Shown: piece after piece, positions 1 through 14,200 of the stretch
Numbering within the stretch: the first letter of the stretch is position 1
Layout: every line of letters begins with the position of its first letter
Assembly: GCF_000002075.1 (NCBI RefSeq)
Contig: NW_004797271.1
Span: 2,577,439 to 2,641,438, forward strand
Direction of reading: 5' to 3'
DNA from: Aplysia californica
Taxonomy: Eukaryota > Mollusca > Gastropoda > Aplysiida > Aplysiidae
Length of the DNA: 64,000 nucleotides
Translations under genes and position numbers: made by a program
The notes under the pieces: model-generated
Told to the model about the DNA's origin: nothing
The model's database searches: none
The model's input: only the letters and a program-made list of their open reading frames with translations

Positions 1-690
1 CCCCCCCCCCCCCCCCCCCCATTTTTTTAACTCTGAGGGAGAAAAGAAATATTGTCTAAAGATTACAGGGATGGAAAAGATAAGATTTTAAAAATAAAAG
101 GAAAGGAAAAAACAAACCAATCATTTCATGACTTTCCTTACAAGATCTTTTTAATTGGTGTATTTTGCATTTACAGGTGGTTTTTTTTATAAAAGCCAAT
201 TCCGTTTTCGAAAATAAATTTCTTCTCTGTGAATTTTATTTCAAACAAATTCCTATTGAATGAATTATATCGGTTCCAAATTACAACATTCTAGTACAAA
301 TTTTGTGCGAGATATTCAGAAAAAAAGTTGAATTTTTGTTTTTAAAAATATTATTCTGTAGGCCTACTTCTCTTCATTATCTTCGTAGTTTAAACATCTC
401 GCGAAAGGATAGCCGGCGTCTGAGGTGTAGTGACTACGCGCTTCGCTTTTGAACACAGGAGACACGAATTCCCTTCCCAAGTGGGGAGAACTTTTTATCG
501 AGTATCCCTCTAAGCCCGGATCTGCCCTGACAGGCGTAGTCTGAAGCCCGCCTCCTAAATGATCTACACTGTGTTGATAGGGGCGTAAAACACGGACATT
601 TAAGATGGAGGATGGTATTCATCACGTGTATTGCGTGGGCTGGCTATATACTCAAGACTTGCTTTAAATGCCCGTTGTTACGAAGGTACA

Positions 691-890
691 TTATAATCAC
701 CGAACCTGTCCAATACAACCACCAATTGTCGAAAGTAAAAAAAGTCGTCATCTGAGACAGATGATCCTCTTGGACAATGTCACTGTAATAAGGAGGGGGT
801 GGGGGTGGGAAGTGGTCGTTTGTACAGATGACTGTCTTGAACAGGTGGTCGTTACAGCAAGTTTGACTGCACATAAATGTATTCAGTTTG
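691..890. mobile_element. MITE E copy 1 (CAGTCRAACCTG ends)
   Basis: The left end (ACCGAACCTGTCCAATACAA) and right end (GGTGGTCGTTACAGCAAGTT, then GACTGCA) are degenerate inverted copies of the ends seen at 9899, 52249 and 60279. No coding capacity. Confidence 0.6.
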
Positions 891-1029
891 TCTTTCAATC
901 TTTAATACATGTATTTACCTAGCTAGACTACAATGAAAAGTTTGATTCCGTTAAAAGGATACTTTCTTCTGTCCGCTCGAGACACCCATTTATTTGAAAT
1001 ATGCTAATATTGTTTTGTACCTGCAAAGG

Positions 1030-2880
1030 TTCATCATCATTGCCATTTTCGCCCTGGATCAGGATATAGACCACGAACAAACTCAAACACTTTCCACCTT
1101 TCCCTATCCTGAGCGAGTCGCTTGACCTCACTCCATGTCTTCCCATTTTTCTGTATATTCATTTCCGTGACTCTTCTCCAGGTTCCACGTGGTCTACCCC
1201 TTGATCCTTTACCCTGTGGGTTCCAATCTAACACTTTCCTTTTTAAGCAGCTGTTTGATTTAGCGAAATTGAGTCCAATCCATCGCCAACGCCTTCATCC
1301 CACTTCATCTCCGACTAGGCTCTGCCTCGTTCTTCTTAATACTAATACATGTACTTCCTCGTTGGTGATCCTCAGTAGCTTCCTCGGAGTCAGACACTTG
1401 TTCAAGAAAACCTGGATCCTCTTAAAGCACGTCTGAGATGCGTTCCATGTTTAATTCCATTTCCATACAACAGGACTGACTTCACATTTGAGTTGAAAAT
1501 CCTCAGTTTTGTTCGTCGTAGTGAGATATCCCTGATCCTCCAAATCCTGTTCAAAGAAATAAATGCAGTCTGTGCCTTTCCAACACGGGACTTTATTTCA
1601 GCGCCTGTTCCTCCCTCTCTGTCAATTATACACCCAAGATAGCAGAAACGTCTTCTAGTGCATTTCCCTCTACTGTGACCTGCTCCTTTCTTAGTGCATT
1701 CTATCCTTAGGACTTTTGACTTTCCAGGGTGGATCCTCAATCCAACAGACTTTGATAGGCAGTTTAAAATTGTGGTCTTTGCTTGCATCTCTTCCTGAGC
1801 GTGTGACAGAAGCGCCAAGTCATCCGCAAAATCCAGATCGTTCAACTGTGTCCATGGGGTTAACTGTAAGCCGTTTCTGTGTCATCTGGTGGTTTCCTTC
1901 ATCAGCTAGTCGATTCCCAAGATAGAAGAGAAAAGTTTATCATAAACATCCCTGTCTCAAACCGGACTTGATGTCAAAGCTGTCAGTGAGCGGACCATCA
2001 TGTACAACCCTGCAACTTGTCCCTTCGCACATGCTCCTGATGAGGTTCACCAACTTCTGTGGGATTCCGTGATGTCTCAGTATCTTCCACAGTGTTGCTC
2101 GGTCTATACTGACAAAGGCCTTCTCATAGTCAAGAAAGTTGACGATGAACTGGGAGTTCCACTCAAGGGACTGTTCCACAATGATCCTCAGCGTGACAAT
2201 CTGGTCCGTGGTTGACCGATTTGTCCGAAAACCAGCTTGTTCATCCCGAAGTCTTGGATCCGTTGCAGTCTTGATTCTCTCCAGAATGATTTTGTTGAAG
2301 ACCTTACTTGATATTGAAAGAAGAGTGATTCCTCGGTAGTTGCTGCAGTTGCTGAGATCCCCGTTTTTTAGGAAGTTTCACAAGGTGTCCTTCTTTCTAA
2401 TCCTTTTGGAACTTGCTCTCATTCCAGATCCTGGTAAACAACGGGAGAAGGAGGTCTGCCGTCACATTTGCATCTGCTTTTAGGGACTCAAGTGGAATCT
2501 GATCAGGACCGGACGCTTTACCGTTGTTCAGCTTCTTAATGGCATCCATAATTTCTTGTTTCGATGGAGCATCACGGCAGATTGGCAACTTATTTCTTGC
2601 TGGCAGGATGTTTGGCGGGTTACTTGGTGGTGATCTGTTCAGGAGACTGTTGAAATGCTCTACCCATCGTCTTGACTGAGCTTCCTTTCCAAAAATGGTT
2701 TTTCCCTCCTGGTCCTTTACTGTTGTTACTTCTGGTTTCCCATATTTTCCAGATAGAGTATTTGTAGTCTGGTAAAGGATTCGCATGTTCCCTCCTGCTG
2801 CTGCCTCCTCTGCCCTCTCTGCCAGTCTGTTCATGAATTCCTCATCCCCTTGTTCTACTTGCATTTGCTTCTGCCTTCAG
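1030..2880 (-). mobile_element. RTE-type LINE, 5'-truncated and broken
   Basis: Minus-strand frames encode successive parts of a non-LTR reverse transcriptase. The early RT motif KASGPDQIP lies near 2500; FLDYEKAF and SGLRQGCL lie in 1940-2179; the catalytic block LDFADDLALLSH (FADD) is near 1830. A thumb region with LLYGNG follows. The typical C-terminal segment LDWNPQGKGSRGRPRGTWRR is at 1234-1040. The 3' end at about 1030 is a GATGATGAA tail, typical of the RTE group. Frames change several times, so it is dead. The AP endonuclease N-terminal half is absent, as in usual 5' truncation. Confidence 0.9.
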
Positions 2881-2902
2881 TTGTCTTCTAATCCTAATTA
2901 AA

Positions 2903-3120
2903 TCCATGAGGGGCTCTCGTGGTAAAGAGGTAAATGTGTTCGCCTCTCATTCAATAGGTCCAGGGTTCAAATCCGAATAGCGACGGAAAATTTCAATTGT
3001 GTTCTGGTGCTAATCATTTCCAATTACTGTTGGCTAATCCATTCCTTGTGTTCCAATTTCTTCACCTGTAAATATTAATGACTGCTAAATGTGGTTGTTA
3101 GTTCCCACTCTTTCCTACCC
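2903..3120 (+). mobile_element. tRNA-derived SINE
   Basis: A box-like TGGTAAAGAGGT and B box-like GGGTTCAAATCC lie about 35 bp apart in a tRNA-like head starting near GGGGCTCTCGTGG. A non-tRNA body follows. The end is approximate. It lies directly behind the truncated 5' side of the LINE. Confidence 0.7.
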
Positions 3121-3689
3121 CAGTCCTGTAACTGTGTTACATCTTTTTTCCAAAAGAGACAATCAGAATTCCGGCATGTTTTCCTTGTACTCAAACAAAA
3201 AATATTCAAGAAATTTCACGATCTGCATTGGAAATTACACAAAGATACAGACCCCTTTAAACTTATTTAGAAAACTTGAACATATTGTTGTGGGTGACAG
3301 GTGTATAAATAAATATATTTTAAATATGCATGTATACATGTCTATACATGTGTATATGCAAGTCTTTTTTAGAACATCTAAGCGAGGAAATGAATGGAGA
3401 ACCACAATCGCGGATGTCTGTTTCAGATCTGGCACTTTATGATAACAATATGTATTTTTAAAAAGTTAATGTCGCAACACGGGACGCAGGCTCAAAGGCT
3501 GGACGGATCCTGTTTCGAGTGAGCATGTCCACATTTGAAGGGTAAATCACTTTGTACTTTAACAAGGCCTCTGACTCGGAGAGGAACTCATTCAAATATC
3601 AAAGAAGGATAAGCATTTTTACTAAATTTCCCCAAATTAGCCAAGTCCAATACTGAGTTACATTGGCCGGATTACCAGCACTCTATCAG

Positions 3690-3867
3690 TTTTTAATTTT
3701 AGTAAGTGTTTTACTGCACTTGCAACACAATAAGGTCATACAAGTGCCGAAGATTAGAGGTATTACAAGAGAGTAATAAACACAAAAAAAAGGAGGGGAG
3801 ATAAAGACGATAGATGTTTGAAAGGAAAGGAGAAGCAAACCACACCATAGCACCCACCAACCACCCA
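3690..3867 (-). mobile_element. SINE A copy (full length)
   Basis: About 178 bp. The 5' head GTGGGTGG-TTGGTGGGTGC is at the right and the tail at the left, after a degenerate hairpin. It is flanked by CACTCTATCAG (3679-3689) and CACTCTATGAG (3868-3878), a target-site duplication with one change. It has no Pol III A and B boxes that I can recognise. Confidence 0.85.
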
Positions 3868-3903
3868 CACTCTATGAGTGTGTGCTTGTGTTTGTGTGTG
3901 TGG

Positions 3904-3924
3904 TGAGAGAGAGATAGAGAGAGA

Positions 3925-3972
<48 letters not shown>

Positions 3973-3975
3973 AAG
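3904..3975. repeat. (GA)n microsatellite
   Basis: Nearly pure GA array with a few interruptions. Confidence 0.95.
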
Positions 3976-4017
3976 CGTTTGACAGTGAGATTCACTAGCA
4001 TTTTTACTTAATTTACA

Positions 4018-4466
4018 TGTATATGAGTAGGCATCGTGGCAAAATCAGGTGCTTGTCAAAACAATGAAATCGAAGAAAATAACATTATTCCTCCAGTTGT
4101 GCAATTTCTATCAATTTTGTTTCGTTTTGGGCTCAACACCTTTTATATCCAATTAAAGGCACATTTTTGGTTGAATTAACCTGAAAAACATTGACCAAAG
4201 GCTAAAAAAATGCAAATTTGTAGTTTCCAGGGATACTCAAGCTTTGGAAGTCACCAAATTTTGGCAGCCATTTTCTTGATAATTTTACCTGAGATACCAG
4301 GCGACCCCCACCTCATTCAATCACAAATATTTCGACTTCTTTTCAAGATAGATGGCTACTTTTAAAATCAAAAGCAAGACAAATAAACATGCTTAGGATG
4401 ATACCAATAACTTCATATGCTTAAAAAACTGAAGAGCACCTGATTCCACTATGTATCCTGACATGA
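4018..4466. mobile_element. MITE D copy 1
   Basis: Ends GGCATCGTGGCAAAATCAGG and (inverted) CACCTGATTCCACTATG..., matching copies at 36231, 50721 and 52471. Internal conserved blocks include CCAGGCGACCCCCACCTC and CAAGATAGATGG. About 450 bp, no ORF. Confidence 0.8.
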
Positions 4467-4533
4467 GTACAAAATTTCCACACAATGATCATGTTCAATA
4501 CTGAGCCACTGTGGCTGGGCTACCAGCACTTTT

Positions 4534-7500
4534 TCTCATTGAACTATTTGACAGAAAAAACCAAAATATTACAGAAATATCTTTGAGAGTATAATATATA
4601 TGTTTATTGAATTTATCAATTTTGAGTGTGTGTGCGTGTGACAAAAAGTATGCATGAGCAGAAAGAAGAAAAAAAAAAGAATTGAGTATTAAAAATGTTA
4701 TCATCTTTCCAAAAGACTAACAAGTGGCTCTAAAACAACATGCACATGTTGGGCAACCATAATCAACCCCTGCCCCTCCCCCTCAAAACTTGCTACTTGA
4801 TTTCATTTCAAAATAGAAAACTTGCATTTCCTACCATTTCTGTTTGTGTCCAAAAGGTTCACACACCTTTCAGAAGTTCTGCAACTAACGTCTTCTTTAT
4901 GAAATCCCACCCAATACAAGCACATTCTAAAACTCATAAAAAACAAAATTGTAGGGTAAGGGATGAAGGCATTAAAAAAACAAACAAAAACAAAACGAGC
5001 AACAGGTACCATGGTATTTCATCAGGTATTAAATATTTTAATATCTTAGCTGTATACATAAATTCACTAGAGACATTGTGCACACTCACTGTTGCCAGCA
5101 ATATGTAACTTGACAATTCACTTCTATAGTTACAAGACAAATCATCTCACGACTCTTGCGTTTTACATGAATCCATAAAAATGTGTATAGCCAAGACCAT
5201 ATCGCCCCTTGAACAGGAACGAAGTTGAGAAGACTTAAACAGTAACTGATATTGTTCTGGTTCTCAGACAACATGCAAAAAAGACAATGTGTGAAATTGT
5301 ATAGGTTTACCGCCCCTTGCCACACAGTAAGGTTATTTAAGAGGCGGGACCTCTGAATTTAACTTCCATCTAAGACATTAAATGCTTGTCACTCCTATGA
5401 CAAAATTTAAAAACCTGTAAGAGTAACTACATTGACCTGCACAAGAAGAAATTGCGAAAAAGCCTGATACCATTATCCAACAGGAACCAGGTTTGACGGT
5501 TCAGTTGAAGGTTAGGACTTTCATACATATATTATATATGTGATAAACTCAAAGAGCTCTTAATAATGTAAAGGATTGGTAGCATCTCCAACAGTAGTTC
5601 ACTGACAAGACCATGTCAAAAGTGACTGCTAAAAGACAAAAAGGATAGGAAGGGGAAAAGGGAATAAAAAGGCAACATAAGATTATGCAAAATTGCATAT
5701 TGTACTGTCGATTTGAAAAAAGCTCCAAAAAAACAACTAAACAAACGAGAAAATGCTCTAAAAAAGTATGACAAACATGCCCTTGCTTTTTCCAAAAGAC
5801 TTTCTGCATTTGTAATAAAAATGAGTATGGTAGTCTTTCACAACCCAGGCTTAGGTCCCAAGGCATCATTCTTCTCTTTCAGTTAAATATCGATACATAT
5901 TAGGACGTTTTACAGAAAAAAAAATAAAAACCACATCACCTGGGCATTAGGACTATACATGGAATAAAGTCTGTTTTAGTATTGTAAAGAATTACAGTAT
6001 TCCCTTGCCATATAGATCACATTTCACGGACTTGTATATCCCAGTTCTTTCTAGCTGAAATGAGAAATCTATGGAAACTCTATAAACAACAATATAGAGA
6101 AAACCCATGTATAGGAAGTTTTAATTTGGAGTAAAATTACTATAGGCAAACATCTTTTTTGATATCACTGATCTCTCAAAATCTGAGGATAAAAAGGGTT
6201 TTTAAGAAGCTAGGAGAGGTTCATGGTAGTGCAGGGAGATACCATGAACGCATAAATTAAGAAATAAATATATATATCTTTTTTATTCTGCTTCACAGAT
6301 TCCCCCCATTGTGAAAGGTTCTGGAAGGTAATTTCCAAAATAATCGAAGGAATACTGTACTTCAGTCAGCCTATTTCAGACCGGAGAAAAGAAAAAATTT
6401 AAACTTCGTTATAAAAAGTCTTTTCAAAGTTAAAGCTACTCTCAACAGACAAAAATATTAACCATGTTTTCCTTGTCACCATCTTTTCTCTTGGCTACAG
6501 GATTACAAACAGCTCTGGTGCTCATCCAATCCCCACAAGAGAGTGCGATCATTTCCTAGCAAGAAGAACTTAGGTGACACAGAAATGTTAAAGCCATGAA
6601 ACAATAACATGTAAGCTCTCAGGCACTAAACGAAGTAAATGTTCCACCACAGACCGGTTCCCTTCTCCACCTATTTTTTTCATATCACCAAAAAGACCTT
6701 TACTTCAAGTAGAGTTAGGGCCCCGAAAGTTGATCCACAAGTTCACTCAAATCTTCCAATCATCATCCTCTACAGTGATTGAGGCATAGGAGCAATAAGA
6801 AAAGCCAAATAAACGTAAGAGAAATTCTGACAGAAAAATCAGACACAGCAAAACAGAATGAATCAAAAACTTTTTATAGTCCGGTTACACAATAAACTTG
6901 AAAGCAACCCTGCATCAACAGCTCCTTTGATGTACAGTCACTGACAATGATGCAGCGTGGTGGCATTTCTCAGGTGTCTCATTGACAAGACGGAGAATTT
7001 CTGAAACTAACTGGCTGGTCAGCAATAAGAAATGCCCCGCTTAGCATATAAACAACAAAAAGGGGAAGGTGAAGTGCCAAACAGGAAACAAGTCTGAAGC
7101 ATTCCTCCTAAATAATCTCAAGGACATTTCAGACAAAATGGCACCCCCCTCACTTCAGATTTCTGGCACAAAGCACCGTACCATCTCCCACACATTAACT
7201 TTGAGCCAGAATTTTTTGCAGCCTGAGGAATGACTGCACCAGTGAAGAAGGAACTTGGATGAAGTTAAAGAAAAAGAAACAAACAAGTATGTAAACAAAA
7301 TCATGGCAAGTGACTTGTATTTCAGTAATTTTTACACAGCTTGGAGAATAGATGAGCGCACATAAGGAACGAGCATTATCAAAAAAGAAACAAAAACAAA
7401 AAAACAACACTTGTGAAATAGACATTGCATTGTCATTCCTCATTTACAGAGCACAATTTTCACATTTAAATTACATACAAAACAGAAAATATATAAAAGA

Positions 7501-8109
7501 AACAATACAAAATGCATGGTTGCCAAAAAACAAAAACAAACACCACCCTTACTGGCACTATCACCAATATGCTGAGTTTCTAAACTCAAATTTAACTTTC
7601 CCTTGTCAGTACAAAAGCATCCTTAAGACTAAACCATGTTAATATACCAGATAAATATCCAAATTGATAATGGTTGCATTTCCCTGAAAATTGCAGTCCT
7701 AATGCAGATGAATTTCCTTCAAATTCACAAAAATATTACTTTATTACCTTATAAAAATAGTCACATGCTGTCTGTGGAACCTTTTTTATTGTTATCGACC
7801 AGCCCACAGATATCACAAAGGGAACAACAGAACTAAAATGTCAAATTTTACTAGGTCACTAATGAAAGCATGATTGATGGACAAATCCAAGGCCAATGAA
7901 AGGGTCCACGTTACCCTTTTTAGAAGTACCAAACGACAAACACACTTACACAGCATGAATTCTTAAATAATAATTCTAAGCAAAAGGATAATACAGACCA
8001 TGGGGGTTTTTTTGTGTGTTTTTTTTCTTCTTCTTTATATCATGTAACAGGTGACATTATGTTGTTTGTATAACACATGACAAATGATTTTGGTCCAGTC
8101 ATAGCATTT
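4534..8109. other. SNX3-like 3' UTR and downstream region, no further gene seen
   Basis: AT-rich DNA without recognisable exons on either strand. The proximal part should be 3' UTR of the minus-strand SNX gene, whose end I cannot place. I see no transposon with clear ends here. Confidence 0.5.
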
Positions 8110-8215
8110 TCACGTGGTCCTGATCTTCCCCGGAACATAGTTTTTGTCAATAACCGGTTCTTGCAGGAACATATGCAAACACTTCTCGTTCTGGGCTAAT
8201 GGGTGGCCAGCAACT
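8110..8215 (-). CDS. SNX3: SNX3-like gene, coding exon 4 and stop
   Basis: The acceptor TTTTCCCAG is followed by [18 protein letters not shown]..., ending KIRTT and TGA. It matches the family C-terminus in length and sequence. Confidence 0.93.
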
Positions 8216-11200
8216 CTGGGAAAAGAAAAAGTTGGAAAAAATTGAACAGCTAATAGCAAAATTCCTCCCACAGTAAACCTACTGTGCTTTCTGTCACCTC
8301 ATTAAATACTATGCAGAAGGCTATTATCCCATTGTTATAGAGGGTCACCAGAACACTTCATGGCGGCATGTGAACATTTGATGAGGAGCCAAGGCGAACA
8401 ATGCCACATGCGGGTGGGAGGGGGCATATATCTGTAGCTCAAGAATGGGAAGTGTACGAATGGTACACCTTTGAGAGAAACAAATAATTTAGTCTCCATG
8501 AAAAAAAAAAGAACAGCACACTTACCCTTTGCAAATCTACAGCATACTCTGTGCTACACAAAGTCTAAGGAAGATCTCGTCAGTTGTTTTAGTAGAGGGA
8601 TTTACGGCGCTCGCAACTGCATAAGGTCATATGAGCACCAGAAGATTAGAGGTGTTACAAGAGAGTAACAAACATAAAAAAGAAGAAAGGGAGATAAGGA
8701 CGATAGATGTTTGATAGGAAAGAAGAAGCAAACCACACCAGAGCACCCGCCAACCACCCACAGATCTCGTCAGTAAACTTATAGATTAGGTCATAGGCTA
8801 TTTGGAGTTCGAGACGGAAGGAAAAGTAGTAATAGTTATTTACTTGTGCCAGACTCCTCATATTGTTATTAAAAGCAATTAAGGGAAGCATATCAAAACA
8901 AGTTTTTGAGAGCTTTTTATTGTAAGGTATTTTCCAAAACATGTGGTAGGCTTTTCAAAGATTTTAAAAGGTCATTTAAAAATAATCTGAGCCGCAATAT
9001 GCAGGAAAAAGTCTCATACTTCGTGCTAGATAGCCTCGGCAGCTTTCATGAAAAAAGCTTTTACAGCATGCAGGAATAAAAAAAAAAGTTAATATCTCCA
9101 TGACAACCGTTTGGTCACAAGAAGCAATGGTCTAAACAGGAAGTGCAAAACAGTCAAGTGAAAAATAAACTGAGCGATGAGGGAATGAGGAATGAGTGTT
9201 ACAAAAACATGACACAAGATGTAGTAATCTTGGTGATTTTTTTTTTTTTTAGGCTGACCTTTCTAACAGATGCAAAACAGAACATTTCATTCTTCATTCC
9301 ATGACCAAACTCATATCAAATGCTCATTTTGAATCCAGTTGGGATGATTAACAGCAATTTCAGTGCACAATATGAAAAAAACAAACAACTGAACTTCTTT
9401 AACACTTTGCAGGCACTTGGCGCAATTATGTGCAGGTGAAAATTATCCGTTCTGGTCACCTGGCGTACTTTTACGCCAGGTCCGAAAAGTCTGTTGCAGT
9501 CACTCTCCTGGCTGGGCGACCAGATGGAGTGGGTTTTTTTTCTAAGATTAGATCTAAATGAAACTAAAGAAAAACTGAAAATTAAACTACAGTGAATTCA
9601 GTGCACCCTTTAAATGATTCTGAACCACAGTTAATTTTTTCAAGTTCGAAAATTAAGCGGTTCGGAAGCTTTTAGCGACCAAAGTGACAATCTTTCACAA
9701 ATATAATATATATATATATACTCTTTAACATTTTTAACTTCACACCTCATATTAAACGCAATATCTTGATTAATACTTAACGAATCTGTCCGAAATTTTC
9801 AGCTTACGTGACAAGTGTAAAAATTTCAAATTAATTGGAAGTGTAGTTTTTGAGCTACACGCTTCTAAAATATGTGAAGTTAAAAATGTTAATTAGTACA
9901 GTCAAACCTGCCCTGACGGCCACCTCTATAAGACGGCCACTTTACATTTCCCCCCTTGTGTTTTTTTCTATATAATTTAACTGTGTAAAACTGGCAACTG
10001 TCCAGCGGCCACCATAATTTAACACACAACCCCTTTCACACTAAACAATAACACCTGTCTTAGACGGCCACCTTAGAGACTCCATTACGTTTTGTCATAA
10101 ATTGAGCATTGACCCCTGGCGTTGTGTGCAAGCCGCCATAATCCAATCACCTTTCGTTGTAGTTAGGTAGTCCCTCCAACCGATCACTGTTGACCAATAG
10201 GTAACAAATTTTCAGCTGCTGGTGAGGTAAGCGTGTGATCCCTCATAACCATAAGCCCCGCCCAGAACTCGTACACAAATCATAAGCGAGATGAGTGGTC
10301 TCTGTTTATCCAGTCTGTAACAAAGTAACAAAGGACGTCAACATGAACTTTTGACAGAAGTGTCGCTCGTTCTCCGAGTGGTGGCGATCCATGTGTTTGT
10401 TTTACCACAGCACTTGGTCCTCCTTGTCTGACACATTTCGATTTATTGTCACCCTTGAAAAAAAAAAGACCCCCCCCCCCCCCCCCTGTAAAAACAACAA
10501 CAACAATGCGGCTACCTTCGGTTGGGACCTCAGAAAGGAATGGTTTGTTTTCTTCATCTTGATCAGTCTTGCCTAAGACGGCCCCCTGTCTTATGCGGCC
10601 ACTTTTCTTCTTGACAATGGATGGCAGTCTTACACAGGTTCAACTGTATATAGATGTCAATAGCTTTCTAGATATATAAGTTTCAGCGTCTCCAAATCTA
10701 CACTAACATTACAGTAGTTTCCGCCTAAACGCACGCCATACAAAGGGACGCTCCGCTCAAACCCACACTTTCGTCATATGACAGGTTTTTTACTACATAA
10801 TTTAAACGTACAAACGCACGGTCACTCCATCTAGAAGTAAGCTCTGATCCGCAAAACACGCTGATGGGTAAAGTTTGACAAATGGAAATTTATAACCTAC
10901 TTGTTCATTAAACCACAAGAGAAATGTTTCTCTGAATGTAGAGACCTATGATTCTGATGTCGTCCATGAATTTGCGGTCGGGGGTGGTCGCTAGGACAGC
11001 CACATAGCTGGGCTGTCATCTCTATGACTATCACCAACAGTTTCCTCTTATGCTATCTGTTCCCGACATTTTATGGTGTATATCATTACATTGAGTCTGT
11101 CTTTCTGCCCTCCCTCAACGCTTTTGTATTCTTAACCGCAGTCGGGGAATCCTTCACAAAACAGTCACGTGTCACCACATTATCGGCCAAAGTGCCTCCC

Positions 11201-14200
11201 TCCCCCCATCCAGGGGAGGTCTCTAGAATATCAAGGAATTGAGACGACATGGCATGCACGATGTACACATAAGCTTGTTTGACTTGCAACTTAGAAAAAC
11301 AAACACGTTGCGTTCGCTTTTGAAGGTCACAATTGAATTCAGTCGAGTAGTGCTATGATTGTAGATTTTGCCTCATTGTGGAAGAAAAATCTGGCTGACC
11401 CCGACTCAATTCAACTGAATTTGATTGGCAGTGTGCACTGGGTATTAGGTCAAATACTTCTGGTAGGATGAGGAAAATAAGGACCGCATTCAAAATTTGA
11501 ACCTTACTTGTTGATAAACTGTTCAAGTCCCTTCCGTCTATCCTCGATGAATTCATCCTCAAAGATCCCATCGTCTCCTCTAAAGGGAAGCTGTCTTTTC
11601 AATGCTTTTCCTGGCAGTGGGGGCACAACAATCTGTACAGGGGGAACAGAACAGAAGTAAATTGAATTAATCATAACCTGACCAGATATCAAATGCCACA
11701 CCAGTGGAATAAAAGGATGGTTATCACTGATATCTTTTTTTTTTATAGTAGAGGGTTTTACCGTGCTCGAAATGCATAAGGTCATATGAGCGCCAAGGGG
11801 TGGGTGTCAACAGAGAAGTCTTTACAGGGAATCAGACTTAGACTGCTCACCTCTCTAGCTTCAACAGCACAAGGTCTGCTTCAACTATCAAGGCACTCCG
11901 GAAATAGCAGGTCACAAGAGAGTGACAAACATACACAAGAAGTAGAGGAAAATGACAATAGTAAGGATCAGGAAAGAAAAAGCAGCAGTTCCCAGTTGTA
12001 GATCAGGCACAGTTATGAGCGTGACATGAGTCAGCCCATTTACAATTCTACTATGCTTGAACGAGAAATGTTCCCCCCTTTGGGAATGACCTAAAAACAC
12101 TACCGTCAGTGGCACTGCCCTGGTGGGGTACTGATATCTTTGAACATATACTACGCTTCAGAAAAACAGAATATAGCAAGATTGCAATAGCACAGAGGAG
12201 CAAGAGAAGAGTAAAATCACAAAAGTACAGATTCTACTTGAAGCATGATTTTAGTTTTAGTACAGGTTTTACGGCGCTCACAACTGCATAAGGTCATAGA
12301 AGCATGATTGAAAGTAAAAATGTTGTTTAATGCACTCATAACGAATGAACTTGATAATATGGTGGTGTCTGGCAAATAGTACGCTGGGTAAAAGCACAAC
12401 CTGCTTTAACTTAAAAGTATCACTTGAGCCTATTTCCGGGTATTTACTGGACGCGCCGCCGGCCTGATGGTCTAATCCCGTGTATTTACTGGATGCGCTT
12501 TATCAACTGACATCTCTGGTGTTTTTCGGTTACAAGCTACGGTAGGCAGCAAGCCAACTGTTTACCCACTTGTTTTGTTTCACTAGAAAAAAGTAACGTG
12601 CAATACTTTTTTTTAGCTGTAACGGACTAAGCCAGTCACCCCCACATTGTGATAGATGATTTTATTATGAATTGAACACAAAAAAAAATAATTGTGTCAC
12701 TCCCAGACATTGCCATTTCATAATACTGATAAAATAAAAACTATTTGGACAAATTAGACGCAGTTTTCTTTTTCTATAAGAATATTTTTTTCTGTTTTTT
12801 TTTGTTGCTTTAAAAAAAATTATGATATCTTTCAGTCTTTTTGTGGGCAACGATTCAACATACCCAAAAACAGTCAGGCTGCAATAGTTGTTGGATGAAC
12901 AATAGTTCAGGCTCAACTGAGGTTAAAACACACTCGCAGTGCAGAACCTTATTTTTTTAAAATGGTTATTTATCACTTGTAAGTGCTCCGTCAAATTGAC
13001 AACTCCATCTAATAGCAATCATTCGTGTGTTAGTGTCAGAAACTGATCGGTCATAAAATGATTCATTTCACTTGGAACTGATGGAAGAGAAGCAAACACC
13101 CATGCTCTTCTTTATTACTTGAAACTGCGGCTTTGCCAGGGAGAAAAATACTTAGGGACCTGGTGTGAGATACCTTGGAGTCAGATACCGACTATATGAG
13201 TTTCAACAAACATGACAAAAGGAACAAAGGGAATTGTTCTTTTTTTTCCCTATGTGACAAAAAAAAATAAAGACAATGAAAGAAAAAGCATAAATGTTTG
13301 GATATATTGTGCTTAGTGCTTATTATTGTCATTCCTGAAATCAGCTGTTCGGTCTTTAGACAAATTAGAATTTTAAAAAGTAACAAAATCTTCAAATAGC
13401 ATCTTGCTTACTTTGCTGTCCCTTTCCAGTTCATTTCGTAACCATTCAAAGTCACTGTATCTGCGTCGTACACTTGATTCTTTGAGCTTGAAGACAGGTA
13501 GATTTGTCTGAAAAAAAACAAACAACAAAAATACATTGAAGTTATTTTCTCACATTCAAAATTATATAATACTGAAAAAAATCGCCAAAAACAACATAAC
13601 AATACCCATACCTATCAATCAAAAGAAACACTAATAATATAAGAAGTACAGGCAAACTTCGTTATTTTCAAATATCGCCCATCTTGGGGTCAGCATGAAG
13701 TTGGCAGTCTAAAGGGGCTGGAGGTATAAAATGGGGTTCTAATGCTCACCTCTGTCAGACAGCCCTGACTGCTCAGCATCAAGAGAAATTATTCTGCTGT
13801 GTGATCTACTGTTTCTGAAAAGTTTAAATAATTTCCTCTGACTATTCTCAATATTTTCAGGGTTTTTCTTTTAATTTTAATGAAAGTTGATAAAGTTCAG
13901 TTCGGAATCCCAAATATTTTGCAGATTTGGATTTTTGATACGTCGTACACAATAAACACATTCTTGGCCTACACTATTGCCCTCAGCTTAGGTTAACGAA
14001 ATTCGCTGTCACTGATTTTTATCCCACGCTGTGCTCGAAATATTTTGCTATTTGTGAGTTTCCCCTATTTTTGGAACCGGAGTTCCCTTTGTCCAATTTC
14101 TGGGTTTTGTTTTGTTGTCTGGTGGCCGAAGTCGACCACAACGCTAACGTGATGCTCATGCCGATTTAATTGAAAACAGCTCGTAATTTTAGAAATTCTG

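Noticed and set aside
2903-2985. Functional tRNA gene
   Set aside because: The tRNA-like head has A and B box matches but no cloverleaf I can complete, and it is followed by a SINE body. The same applies at 28316 and 42190.
11746-12010. Possible Helitron terminus (hairpin followed by CTAA)
   Set aside because: The 3' hairpin and CTRR-like ending suggested a Helitron, but 8-13 bp target duplications and a variable ACTAAA tail point to a retroposed SINE.
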